DNA of 64,000 nt from Hypholoma sublateritium FD-334 SS-4 (GCA_000827495.1 KN817535.1:126422-190421), one strand, 5' to 3'. Positions 24,101-35,800 are shown, counted from the first letter of the stretch. Notes: a model not told the origin generated them from the sequence alone. A program made the numbers and translations.

Positions 24101-24409
24101 GGAAGCAGAGATCTTAGAAGGTAGTAGGGGGTGGTCTGCAGGAAATGTTGTGTTTAAACGCGATCAAGATAGTTCGGCCATCGCCGTCAATCAGTGATAG
24201 GAGTCATGTGTCCGCGTGCCAAACATCCATATCATCATCACGCTGCAGACGCAGCGGCGGTGTCAATTGCGGCACGCCTTGCTTCTGACCACCTACGTAC
24301 GACGGCGCTATCCTTCTCTCTGGGCACTCCTGTCTCCCTTCACGTTGCCTACCGCGCATTGAGCATCACTACCACCTCCCGACACTCTCCCTCAGTGTCA
24401 ACAACCCGC

Positions 24410-25880
24410 CGCCTCACCTCGTAGCAGACATGACGAGCGCCGCCCCAGATATGCGGCAATGCGCAGTTGTATTCCAGTTACGGCGACGAAAGACAGAGCT
24501 TCAGGAAAACGTACGACTGTCACCACTGGGCATAGACGATGCTGGGCGTCTGGCTTACTTTGGGCTGGTACGTCATCTTTCCTGTGGCTTCGACGAGCGC
24601 GCTGCGCTCGACGACGAGGCCATCCGACAATGGGCCAGACGCAGGGCGCACGCTGTGGTCGAGATGGGCGGCAGTATGCGTCGGTCCGCAGGCGAGAGGC
24701 AGTGAGGGGGGGAGGGCGGAGAGGAGAGGAGAGGAGGGAAGGTGGGGATGTAATGTCAGGATCCAGTGCAGAATGCGCTGCCTTTATACATAGCTTGGCA
24801 GCGCGTGTACGCACGTACGGGATATAAATGGAAAAATCATATTTCGCGCCACTAGTAAATTCGCCCGATTCATGGGCGCTTAGCGCGAAGTGATCTGCGA
24901 GCGGTGTGATCTACTAATTCATCACTGCTTGAATTCATCCACACATATATTATTTATGTGTATTGCTAGAATCTCGTGTTATTATTTGGGCGGTTCCAAC
25001 CGTGCGCGCCTAAATAATTGCACGTACTTGCCGCGGATGCAAGAGAAATAAATCGGTTTTAAACTGTGTGTTTACTCGAGGTCAATGCGCCTATATGCAA
25101 GGCCGTCCTCGTCACGCATACATACAGGTCACTGCCGCAGTGCCACACCTCCTCATCGGCGGTCCAACCCACCTGCGGTGACCATATATGCATCCACCTT
25201 CCCAGGTCACTGCCAGAGTGCACACCGCAACAGCTGTGGTCTAACCCAATTGCGGTGTCCACTTATGCCTCTCACACGTACGGCTAAAAATAAAGCACAG
25301 ACGGCGAGACAGACTTTGTCCGTCAGGCCAGACGAGTACATACAACTTTAGTATTATTCGTTATTCAGTTATTCGATGCGAATAACTACGGGAAAGAATT
25401 GGCTGTCCGAATAACTTGAAAGAGTGTCCGAGTCAAGCGACGGTTACCGGATTATGCAGCGTGAGATTTTCCCACGGGTGCGCATAGACAGGCCATCCTC
25501 CGTCGGTCCTCTAGGTGCAGTACAAAGGATGAGCTACTCGTAAAACAAATTCCATTGGTTTCTAATCACATTACTTATTAATTGTGTTAAATCTCATGTA
25601 ATACTGGTACCCAGGGCACGCGCGGTGACAAGATATAAGTTGGACTATGATTAATCATGTGATTGAAAGACTTTCCGCACATCTTCGAACTCGAGCCTGC
25701 AAGAGGTATAATAAAGCGAATTTACACATGAAGTAGTCCGAATAATGNGAGGAAGTTTAACTAGAAAAATATTGTATGAAAATTGGTAGGGATGTTTGTT
25801 CCGAAGTGTGCTACATGCCAAGAATGTTCCTCAAGTACTCGTGCGCCATCATCACTCCAACTCTGAGGGCGGCGGTAGAG
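24410..25880 (+). repeat. 1,471-bp inverted duplication, copy 1
   Basis: This block is the reverse complement of 61,547-63,017. Every position checked matches, including an ambiguous base (25,747 here, 61,680 there), and the two spans are exactly equal. It contains the first 540 bp of transposon D and 930 bp of unrelated flank. The flanks beyond both ends differ between the copies. Confidence 0.95.
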
Positions 25881-26834
25881 GTTCACTTTCAATAATTGCG
25901 GTAAAAGAAGCTAAATCAAAAGGCAGGAATTCAATATCTATCATCGCAGAATCCTGTACCGTACTTCGCAAGTATTTCCGCTGTCTACATCCGCGGAATT
26001 CGATGGCTTCATTGCAGGAGGGTGATCGCACTGCCATCCATCGATATCCATTTGCAAATTCTCAGAGTCTGAGTTATTCACAATATGAGAGGGTGATGCG
26101 ATACTTAACCCTGCGTTGGAGAACCCACGGATCTTGGGAATCGAGACGTCGAACCGATTTTTTGGTGCGTGAGCGTGTCGGGGGGATTTCCCGGCTGCTT
26201 TTCTCTTCTCACTCAGTTCTTTCAACTCTGCCTTGAGATCCTTTGTTGCCTGAGCGGACTTGTAAAGGCGAGACTTGACACTTGTGTTGTTGAGCTCAAC
26301 TCAGCCCATTGCGTATGTGTGTCTGAAAGCGGTGCCAGGCATCAAGATTGACCCATTTCTGAGCATTTGTCTTCGAAAAGAAGTCGAGGCTTGCCACGTT
26401 GGGTTCCATTTCTGGTAGCGCGTCAATACCTGTCAGTAGTTCTGCGCGCAATTAAATACAGAGCGCATGAAATACCAAGGAAATTCTTGAAAGCATCAAT
26501 ATCTTGGCCAGTTGCTTTGGAAAGCATGCGACGACTAGCTTCAAGGGACATGGTTGAGTTGTGGTTGAGGTATAAAATCAGGTCAAACAGGTATTATTGG
26601 CCCCTAATATTCCAAATTGAACAGCGCACGGACCCATCCAATATACATCCCCAAGTAATACTCCAGCATGACGGGGAGCAAAGTCCCGAAAAGGTATACT
26701 TAGGCTATCTATCCCTGAGTTTTCGCTGAAGTGGCGTATATATAGCTTGTAGTTATTCGGCAGCAATAGCCATCCAGTTCCACAAGATCTAGCTATTCGC
26801 TGAATAACTGAATAACGAATACTACTAAAGTTGT
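25342..26834 (-). mobile_element. Transposon D, 1.5 kb with terminal inverted repeats
   Basis: The left end reads ACAACTTTAGTATTATTCGT and continues with TATTCAGTTATTCG. The right end is its reverse complement with one change in the first 30 bases. AGTAC stands immediately outside or next to both ends (25,335-25,339 and 26,835-26,839) and may be the target duplication, although two extra bases on the left leave the exact end uncertain. Inside, on the minus strand, is a frameshifted gene (25,852-26,551). No transposase motif is visible, so it is probably a non-autonomous member of a cut-and-paste family. Confidence 0.7.
25852..26551 (-). pseudogene. Frameshifted coiled-coil gene carried by transposon D
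   Basis: Exon 1 (26551-26476, MSLEASRRMLSKATGQDIDA) and exon 2 from 26429 (IDALPEMEPNVASLDFF, AQKWVNLDAWHRFQTHIRNG) join in phase across a 46-bp intron. Near 26,297 the frame shifts by one base: LS in the first frame continues as ELNNTSVKSRLYKSAQATKD in another, consistent with one extra T. A Lys/Glu-rich helix (LKAELKELSEKRKAAGK) and a Ser/Asp-rich tail follow, ending near 25,852 after a doubtful short intron. Orphan family, function unknown. The inverted duplicate at 61.5 kb contains only the 3' end. Confidence 0.55.
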
Positions 26835-27485
26835 AGTACCTCACCTGCCGCTCAAGCATTGGAAAGAATAAAAATAGTGGGTGTCGTGAGAATAGCCCTC
26901 ATATTGCGGAGCTCACGAAAACCCCGCCGGCGTGTCAGTCCCGTATTACGTAGAGACAGCGCGTACTCGCATGCAAGACCGTGAGGTACCCTGGAAGCGC
27001 CTGATTCCAGCGCGCGGGGACGGATGTACCTAGGTCTACGATGTGAATAAACACGCACGAGCTGAGCCAGTCCACCGTCGCGCAGCGCATATCACTCAGA
27101 CCTTTGCCCGCAGCTATTCGGCTATGTACCTACACACACTACTCACTGCCGGCGTCAGTCGCGCGCTGAACGAAGACACGTAGTGCTCACCATCCCGGGT
27201 ATCACACGCACCACGTCTGTGGGGATCGTCAATCCCCACGAACGTGCTCAGTGAAGATTCTCCGCGCGAAACATAAGTTTGTGTGTAATGATGTGTGTCT
27301 GGTGATTGTCGAGCCCCACTGACGTTCTCAGTAAATCTTCACCCTGCCATCTGTGCTAATCCAATTTCTGTTTGTCCATCGATATGATACGGAAGCCCGA
27401 GGCAGGTTGCAGGGACGCAAGTTTTCGCGCTCTACGAGCGTATATGTGCGGTGATGCCGAACCAAGACCGGGATTAACCACTCAC

Positions 27486-27822
27486 AGCATGCCAAGTAAG
27501 GGTCTCGCCTCCTTCAATGCGCCCTTCTCCGCGCCTCGTTCCATGGAAGCACGCCCGCATGGACGACACGGACCTTCTGCCTCCCCCCGCGTCTCTGCGC
27601 CGCCAAGCATGAGCGCCCACTCCGCGGCGCCGAGATCCAGGTCGAGAACTTCACGAAGTGCGCTGAGATCCGCGCAGTCCCACATCTGCAAGCCAGTGGG
27701 GTACGCAACGAGTAAAATGCGCCTATAAAAACAGTACATCAGCGATCTATCCAGCTTAAAAAATATACGAGTGCACGCACCGCCCATTTAAGAAGTCCCA
27801 CCGCGCCCACAGCACCCGATGC
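27486..27822 (-). pseudogene. BCAS3-like WD40 protein, part downstream of element A
   Basis: Minus-strand exon 27822-27781 (from CAT CGG; HRVLWARWDFLNG) is spliced across a 58-bp intron to exon 27722-27486, which begins RRILLVAYPTGLQMWDC. The block ARWD...LLVAY.TGLQ.WDC is the signature I know from fungal BCAS3/WD40 phagophore-type proteins, and the exon ends with RPLLGML before a GTGAGT donor, as expected there. The 5' part of the same exon continues on the other side of transposon A at 35,657. I found none of the several hundred C-terminal residues of this family further downstream, so the gene is both interrupted and truncated. Confidence 0.6.
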
Positions 27823-28257
27823 TATGGCGGTCCGTTTGGGGAAAAATTCCAGAAACATTTTTGGATCCCTCGGAAACATATTTTATGAGAGTCTAACTAT
27901 GTATATTAATCATTCAAGCTGCGCGCAGAAATAAAAGACTTGCCCTCAGCAAATCATGCCATGCGCAGAAATTTATTTCAAGTGCGCGTGAACACATTGT
28001 GGCGCGCAGATTTTTTATTCAATGCGCATGAAAAAAATTGAGTGTGCAGATTTATACTTTGGCGTGCGCAGAAATATATAATGTTGCGCAGAATTATTTC
28101 TAAGGTGCGCCGACAAACATTAGGTGCGCGGATTTATTTTATCAGTGCGCCGAAACATTTGTGATAGTCAACGAGGGAGACAAGCCGATAAGCCGCGATT
28201 ATCTAATTGATCTCATCACCACTAGGCGAGCGTCTGCCGAGAACGCCGTCCATTGTA
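27823..28257 (+). repeat. Left terminal inverted repeat of element A
   Basis: About 435 bp, complementary to 35,242-35,656 with scattered differences. The first 35 bases are nearly perfect. Then follow tandem degenerate units with a TGCGCAGA core and A/T-rich filler. The inner part is again highly similar (GCCGAAACATTTGTGAT, ACGAGGGAG, AGCCGATAAGCCG, GCCGTCCATTGTA). Such subterminal repeats are typical transposase-binding arrays. Confidence 0.85.
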
Positions 28258-29136
28258 ATTTGTTTGGCTCCCTCGTCTCGTTAGGCGCCCATGATCGTCA
28301 TGCCGCGATGCNCTTGCTGCTCTGTACACCACTGCTGGTGAGTCGGCCGTAGCTCTGCTCTTCTTAGTACCCCTCTAAGCTCTCGCTCATAGGGCTCCGA
28401 AACCGCATGCCCAACGCATGCCCAGCATGAGCAGCAGTGCCCCGTCCTGGACTCGCGACACGGTCACAGGTGAAACGGACGCCAGCACCGTCTCAATCGC
28501 ACGGGCGGCTACGGTATATCGCGAAGGTCGCACGCCGTGCGCCTGTTCTTGCACAAGTTGGTGTCTAAAGTTGAGTGGCACGCTGGACGCGTCGCGCTCG
28601 GTAGTGGGCGTGCACTGGATAACAGTAAGGACAAAGTGTGTTATGGCAGTCGTCGCTCCACATGTCATTCCCCGAGACTTGTGCCACTCGGAGATTTCAG
28701 CAGCCCAGCTCTGTATTTACCCAATCTCCCCTCGCCATCCGCGTCTCCCAATCCATCGCGAGGTCACGGTTGGCTGTGCGAGCAAGGTGAGAACGCCCGC
28801 CGTGCACGGCGGCACCTGCAACTGACGCGCTTGAGGTGCCATGGCCTATTCCTGCTGCACGGCGCATACTGGTTTCCAAATCCTCCTTGAGGGGCGGAGA
28901 TTTAGGGGCTACGGAGTAGAATTACCATGTTGTGCTCTAGTCAAATATACCTTTGCCGCACCCTAGCCAACGCACGAGGTTTGCGTTCATTGACAGGTCA
29001 CAGCGATAAGCAAACGCTGAGCGCGCCGGTGTCCAGCATTTATAAGTCATATTGTGCAGGTATGTTACTTGTCTGTTGCATGATGAGATAATGTAGTGAC
29101 AATATTATCGGCTTACTCACCAATACGCTGGGTATG
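28258..29136. other. Non-coding GC-rich stretch inside element A
   Basis: Between the left TIR and the promoter of the exonuclease gene lies GC-rich DNA with overlapping open frames on both strands and no recognisable product. One base at 28,312 is ambiguous. It may be acquired filler or long 5' regulatory sequence. Confidence 0.4.
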
Positions 29137-29264
29137 TTATCTGCCCGGAGTTTGCCGTGGCAGATAACATAGGTGGGAAAGCGCACGGACCCTGGTTATC
29201 TGCCAGGTTATCTGCCATTGCCCTATTCGGCGATGACATCACGCGTCGTCGTCGATTATCTGCC
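29137..29264. promoter_or_regulatory. Five GATA-type sites upstream of the element A gene
   Basis: The 9-mer TTATCTGCC (reverse complement GGCAGATAA, containing the fungal GATA-factor core HGATAR) occurs at 29,137-29,145, 29,159-29,167 (inverted), 29,196-29,204, 29,208-29,216 and 29,256-29,264. All five lie 140-270 bp before the start codon at 29,407. Five exact copies in 128 bp is far above chance. Control by a GATA regulator (nitrogen, iron or light type) is inferred. Confidence 0.65.
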
Positions 29265-29406
29265 GCATGTGCGAGATTGCTACTACTCAGATCCTACAAC
29301 ATCGCTCTGCATCACTCTCTCTCTAGATTTCAATCTAACCACTTTCAAATATATTTTCAAACCTCTTGCACTGTTTGCACACTGTCTGCTGTGAACTGAA
29401 GACATA

Positions 29407-32400
29407 ATGGCTGAGCAAGGTCAGTCTAGCAGACTTCAAACGGCCTGTTTCAGAACATATTACTTACCGATGTTATCTTGCACGTTCCCACAGCGCCAGA
29501 TCCTGTAAATCCCAGAGGCAATCCGCCGCCGCGCAGCCCTGGACGCCCGGAGAGATCAAAGGATGGTCCACGGTCCCCGAATACGCCCAAACGAGGTCGC
29601 CGGCGTTCGAGATCGGACATCACGTCGCCTACAGATGACTGGGGTCCAGGTCCAGCTCAATCCACGCGACCGTCAGAGGCGCCATTGAGCCGTGAGTAGC
29701 GTTTGTTCCATCGTGGGTAGTCTTATACATATACTAACACATCAGCGGCGGCGGGGACAACAAACTACGAATATGCATTTGAAGATATCTCTGATGAGAT
29801 ATTGCGGGAGCTAGATCAGGTCTTATTAGCCCGGGCGTTGACTTTGTCTCGTATGAATGGTGAGTTTTATACCCCCATGTATCTTTAGACTTGATCTGAG
29901 CAGCGACTGCTAGAAGAAGACTCTGCCGTACAAGTAAATAGTTCCCTGCCATCAATCGAAGGTGAACAGCCAAAGAAGAAATATACACTCGAGCAACTTC
30001 AGAGTGCAGCTGAGGCTTCTCAACCCCGTAAGTCTGTTATTTGACTAATGCTCTACATACTATCATTAATCAAAGCTCATCACAGGCCCTTTCTTCAGTC
30101 AGAAGACAACATTTCCAGTTGATGATGAATCCAGTGATGAAGAAGATACACAGGAACTTGCAGATGATGACGTATCTGCTGGTATGGCGGAGAGTGGACA
30201 GAAGAAAGGCAAGGGAAAGGAAAAAGTCAATATGGCTGCGGCGCAATGTATGTTTTTGCTTACACGGCGTAGTAAAGTTATTCATCGACCACTAAGCTTG
30301 GTTCGAGAAGCCGAAATTTATGCCCGAATGGCTGTTTAAGTATTTCAGCAGCGTAATCGGCCCTATGATCAACACAAAGAAAAATCGTAAACTCCTCCGC
30401 CCACCTATTTTTGAAAATCACCGGAGCTACTTACCAGCGTCTATGTGGGTCCATCCTCCAGAGCCTATCATGTCCCTCTCACAGCACATCTTTAACCCCG
30501 AATTACTTTGGCGCCCTCGTGTATTCCTCTGGCTGCCCCATTTTTTTGTTGAGACTCTTCGGTGCCCTAACTGTCGTTCTGGTGTCCTCGAGAAGAATGG
30601 TGCATGCCCTCCAAGACGCATAATTGATATCAACAATTCATTTTGGATCGTGACATGGGAGTATTATTGCCGAACTGGGTGTCAATCCTATTTCCGTGGA
30701 TGGCATACTAGTATTCTAAACTCTCTGCCTGCATACCTGCGCCTTGCATTCCCAGCCGTCTTGACACGGAAGAGCGGTCTTTCTCATCGTGTGATTACTC
30801 AATTGCGAGTAGGAAATCAGCATAAAATGGGGCCAAGTGGGACTCGCTCTCTATTATTCGAGCTTCACACCCGCCATTTTAATGTATTGCAAGCCCAGTA
30901 TCTCGAGGCTACCTATGAAGTGATCCGGGGATATCACGATCGTCCAGAAGGAAAGTCGCAATATTCATTGCACTCATTTATGGACATAGCTATTCCGCCA
31001 TTTGGAGACTTCGGTGATCTTGAGCGATATGCTGGGCATGTTCCTAGTGAATCCTACCTCGCCAAAGTAATGAACCATCAAATTGAGCAAGATGAGGCCG
31101 ACGCAAATCAGCACACGGCGTGTATTTCCCCTGATCAAATTTCAATTGACGATTCACATAAAGTAAGTTCCTTATTCAAAAATAGAGAACTCTACTGACC
31201 TATGTGTTCGTTTTTTCTCCTTGATAAATAGGTCAACAAGCATATTGCAAAGGTTGATGGAGTACCAATCTTTACTGCACTTTGGACGTGCATGGACTCT
31301 CGGTATATCCGTGGACAAACCTTGACTTTGACAAAGGCGCACGAGGAGCGAAATGCCCCATTAAAGGGTATTTCAGATTCTATCAAGTGCTATGGCTTTT
31401 CATTTCCACGAATTGCTTTTTCGGACGATCCACTGAAAGACAAAGGAATGCTCTATGAGCACTTTCCTTCCCTCAAAGAAAAATTGACACCATTATCTGC
31501 TGCCTACGGTCTTCAGGCTTTTAAATTGCCGTCATCCCTATCTATAGCTGTTCTTGGCTCGCATCAGCTTGTTGAATCAGCTCTCATGGCAATTTTGGCA
31601 CCTCTCAGTGATGACCCAACAGCTACTACATGTATCAGCCTTGACGCGGAGTGGAATATCTCCCGAAATGAAGGGGTATCAATTCTACAAATTGCACCTC
31701 ATTCACTACCAGATAATATATTCATCATTCCCGTGAGTCACTTTTGTTCTATTTTATGTTAATAAATTTCCAGTCCTTACGCGATACTTATACTCAGGTG
31801 TATCAGTTCAAATCCCGCTTACCACCATCACTTCTTGATCTTTTGATATCAAAGCAAATATTCAAGGTTGGGTCAAATATCAAGAGTGATTTAACGAGAC
31901 TCCGGAAACAGTTCCCCAAACAGCTTACTGAAAAGCTGAGCGCAAACACCGTGATCGATCTCAAGGAATACTGCATTGCACGTGGAATCATTCCACGTAA
32001 AGGATCCGGTGCTTTGGATGTGTTGTGCGACAAAGTACTTGGGATGTATCTCGATAAGCCTGATCACCTGCGCAAACATGATAACTGGGAAACTGACAGT
32101 CTTTCCGAAGAGCTTCTCAATTATGCGGCTCTTGATGTATATGCTTCACGGCTTATATTTGAGAAAGTCTCGGAGCGTGTACCTGTCCAGCGACCAACCA
32201 TCAATACTGCTCCTGGAACCAAGGTTGCGGTACTACTTCAGGAAGGAGGAAATCCCATTGCTTATGGGAGAATCGCACAATCTCAGCCAGTTTCATTGGG
32301 ATCAGTCCGTGTGAAGACACGATCAAACAATCGAATTGTCATCGATATTGATGTAGTCCTCAACCCCTCTGCCGCAGCCATTTTGCATTTGCTTCCAAAT

Positions 32401-34911
32401 GATAGCCAAGGCCGTCGGAGACAGCAATCAACCAAAAGCGGTGCATTTACTTTGGCTGAGCTACGGCACTTAGCACCCAATGGTAGTGTTCCATTCCAAA
32501 TTGTGTCTCTGGTTTCTCTTCTGGATTTCCCAACAAATTTAGAGGTACGTCTCTACATTCAGACTTTATAAATATATGTGTCCCATTGTATCATTCATTT
32601 TACAGGCAACAGATCCTACTTCAAGCACTGAAAGTGTTGGGGCGCAGTCGGTGCCTGAAGTGACGTCAGAGTTTATTAATAGCTCAGCCACGGTGCTCGA
32701 CGACGACAACGATGATGAAGAGGGTGAAAATGGGACAGAGAGCATTTCTGAAGGTGGAGTACATGAAGATGAAGATATGGTCACACTGCAAATGCTTGAG
32801 GATCATTCATCCTTACTGTCAGACAAACAGCGCGGTAGATATCAGTATCATTACCCTTTGCAGATGGGCGCTTACAAGTTCTATTCTCAGGGAAACAACG
32901 TGCTGTGGATAATTCCAGCAATACCAATGCATCTTCCCTGTCGCAAGAATTTCTCACAAAGCTTCGTGAACTTGTCGACTCACCGCCGGACATCAGCAAT
33001 GAGTACACACATGTCAAAAAAGACATCTTCCATGCATTTCATATGATCCAAACACCGACCAATCATGGTGCGCGGCCGGCATACCTTCGTGCACTCCGAG
33101 ATCACCTAATGCGCTGGGACCCAAATATCCGGAGGCTTGTGGATGAGACTTGCCAGAAGGTTTTCAAATTAACCTTTGATCAAATGCTCGTTCGGAATCC
33201 ACGATTCATTACGGAACGAGTACCACGTTATGTTCCTTCCCCAAGTGTGCTGGTTCCCTCCCTGTCCCATGTCTTTGATGTCTTCGGCAATGCTCGTGAT
33301 GCCAAGACAGGAGCGCCACTATTCAACGAGACGGCATGGCAGAAGGCACGAGCCGTTCTTGAGCTTGCGCGACAGGGCTACTTGTCTGATAATACAGACA
33401 TTGCCCTTTACGAGAAAGCCGGTGTTGACAAGCATGGATTACAGAAGTGGAAGTGCTTGAGAGGTACAAATAATGTTGAGGGGGGTCCACATGGAGATAT
33501 CTACCGTAAATTCGGCGCGCTTCATGGTAGGCGCTTATATTTGTTGATGCAATCATATGCTAATATTATCACAGCGGGCCCACGATTAACAGTAAATTGC
33601 TTAACAGACCATCGGACGTGGTACAATCTACAAGTAAGTGAATTTTCTTCCGTTTCAAAATTGATTTTATGTGATAAACTCACCATATACGACACTAGGC
33701 ATTTGCGAAGCACATGTACGGCGTTGACTGGGATTACCACCACGATCTTTCCCTCATCAATCGCACATCATTTCTTCTGAACTATCTTTCAGACATCGTG
33801 GATGGTGCACAGTCATATTCAGACTGGATAAATGGTGATCTTTATGAGCGAACAAGTGAACAATTTGGTATATGCAAATTCCCAGGTATTTTTATCTTCA
33901 GTCAATGCAAGAGACGCGCTCAATTTCTCGTGACTTTTAGATTCACTCCGTGCTCATCTGGCGATGGAACCCTATGACGAGTGTGATTCTCGATATAAAC
34001 TAAATCCCTCTGATGATTGGCTCCGAAAACGACAAGGTCTTGCACTTCCTGTTCTCCCCCCAACAACCTCCGAAGCAAGACATTTTTTCTTCGCTGAGGT
34101 TGTTAAATATGCGGTAACGGCAGGACAAGAGGGTAAAAAAAATATTGATTACACGGGATTTGCGCAGGAATGGAACCGATCTGCAGATGGAAAATCCCGT
34201 TTCTACATCACACCCGAAGTACTCGCGGCATATATGAAAACTTGGGAAAGGAACACTAATATCAGGGCTTCACAAGATCTCATTTCAGATGCCTTGGACA
34301 TGATTTCACAGACTTCTCAAATATTCTCTGCTGCAGATTTGCCCTTCCCCGACTTTCTTACTACTTCACCACAGTCAAATCAACCGACTCAAGGGGTACT
34401 CGAGAACACGATAGATTCAGCCACCCTTCCGGCATCAATCTCCACTGATCTTGCCCTCTCACGTCCAGGAATAGTGCTTCAACGGGTTCCCACCCCTCCT
34501 CCATCACATTCCAATTCACTTGATGTGTTCTTTAATTCTCTGTCTACGATGACATACGCCCAAGAAAGCCCGACTGAGATTGACACCGCCAAACTCCCAA
34601 CAAACGCAGAAATCCTACCTGAAGCTCTCACGCCATCTGTAACTCCAGCCGACTCCTTTCCATTATCGGTTGTTTCCACGCCCGGGCCTGAAGACATGCC
34701 GAGAGATATGAAACGACGCCGCGTTGTACCTGCAGATAAATGCAAACGAAGCACGGTCAGGACTTGTCGGCGGTGTCGCAAAGCGGAATGCCCGGGGAAC
34801 AGCGACATCTCAAAGTGTCCTGTGGTATGTACGGTACCCTGCATTAAGTGTGGGCGGGTTGCTGGGTGTCGGGGCGTTGATAAAGGAAGATATTGTACAG
34901 CACTACAGTAG
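29407..34911 (+). CDS. DUF6729 / 3'-5' exonuclease protein of element A (about 1,615 aa)
   Basis: Thirteen exons (29407-29419, 29494-29691, 29746-29859, 29914-30027, 30086-30247, 30297-31162, 31232-31732, 31774-32544, 32606-32834, 32864-33526, 33575-33633, 33699-33885, 33941-34911) sum to an exact reading frame. Domain order: a Pro/Arg-rich N-terminus; an acidic linker; from about residue 200 the DUF6729-type region with CPNCRSG and YYCRTGCQSYFRGWH; a WRN/RNase D-like exonuclease with all DEDDy motifs (LDAEW near 627, VGSNIKSDL near 695, YAALDVYASRL near 785); a block near 1,190 reading RGTNNVEGGPHGDIYRKFG that resembles the final catalytic segment of some DDE transposases; and a C-terminal Cys cluster (TCRRCRKAECPG, CIKCGRVAGCRG). 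As the only gene in a TIR element, it is the candidate mobility protein. Oddity: the intron between exons 9 and 10 would be only 29 bp, so that junction is uncertain. Confidence 0.75.
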
Positions 34912-35241
34912 ACATTATAACTTACGTCGAATGGGGATCGAACTCTCCTCTTTTTCCCTTTTTGTGCTTTTTTTTCGCGATTTCCTCTTCTGGATACCCA
35001 GCGTATTGAGGGGAGAACCATATTATCAAGTCCGGTGCACAAAAGAGACAGACACATTGAACTCGCAACGTGACTCTGCTGAAGTGCAGGCACAAGTTGG
35101 CCATTGGCCAACGCGTGCTGCTGAAGGCACTAAGGACGTCACCTCGTGGGACGGTCCAGTGACTAGACCACCAAGCTACAAGCCAGCCTGGGAGCATAGC
35201 GCCATGGAGCCGCCCACCGCCTCGACAGGCAGCATAGCAGG

Positions 35242-35656
35242 TACAATGGACGGCATCTGCGGCAAAGGATCGCCTTATGCCGAATTGCATCAATTAGATA
35301 AGCACGGCTTATCGGCTTCACTCCCTCGTAGACAATCACAAATGTTTCGGCGCATCTGTAAAATAAATCTGCGCAACTAATGTTTTTCCGCGGATGCAAA
35401 AAATAAATCTGCGCACCATAATGTATTTCTGCGCATGTATAAATTTAAACACGCGCAGTGAAATGTATTCACGCGCACCAAATAAGAAATCCGCGCACAG
35501 CAATGTCTTCACGCGCACTTGAAATTTATTTGTGCGCAGTGTAAAAGTTTTTATGCGCTGCTCAAATAGATACCATTGATGGCTAAAGCATGATAGAAAA
35601 GTTTTCCGGGGTAAGGACAAATATTTCTGGAATTTTTCCCCAAACGGACCGCCATA
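35242..35656 (-). repeat. Right terminal inverted repeat of element A
   Basis: Inverted partner of 27,823-28,257, about 415 bp, ending with the tip CGGACCGCCATA at 35,656. It contains eight or nine TGCGCA/GCGCAC-centred subterminal units and lies 330 bp after the stop codon of the exonuclease gene. Confidence 0.85.
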
Positions 35657-35800
35657 GATGCTCCTCACCCCCGCCCTGCGATGTCCGCCACATGTGCTCT
35701 TCCCGGGCTCGCGGCTGCTGATTGGACCCCACGAGAACCCACGAGAACCGACGACGCCCGCCCCGGCAGCAGCGCCGCGTCTAATCGCCTGCGCGAGCCC
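35657..35800 (-). pseudogene. BCAS3-like WD40 protein, part upstream of element A
   Basis: Minus-strand coding that runs into the transposon: the frame QPRAREEHMWRTSQGGGEEH continues, after removal of element A and one 5-bp duplication, directly into RVLWARWD on the other side. The N-terminal segment beyond about 35,800 cannot be fixed, because three frames stay open in this Pro/Arg-rich part. The gene would start very close to, or overlap, the end of the membrane-protein gene upstream (stop at 35,899). Confidence 0.5.

Larger units (their letters stand above)
27823..35656 (+). mobile_element. Transposon A: 7.8-kb TIR element carrying a DUF6729-exonuclease gene
   Basis: The element begins TATGGCGGTCCGTTTGGGGA and ends with the reverse complement. 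The two ends match as inverted repeats for about 430 bp. The 5-bp sequence GATGC stands directly outside both ends (27,818-27,822 and 35,657-35,661). Removing the element and one GATGC restores a continuous open frame of the BCAS3-like host exon, which confirms the boundaries. Both arms contain about eight degenerate repeats of TGCGCAGAAATTTATT type. The only convincing gene is the 13-exon DUF6729/3'-5' exonuclease gene at 29,407-34,911. The intact TIRs, exact target duplication and intact gene suggest recent movement. The superfamily is not one I can name from TIR and duplication length. Confidence 0.85.

Noticed and set aside
29407..34911. Element A gene as a host WRN or RNase D orthologue
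   Set aside because: The DUF6729 region, transposase-like block and Cys tail, plus the position within exact inverted repeats, do not fit a housekeeping exonuclease.
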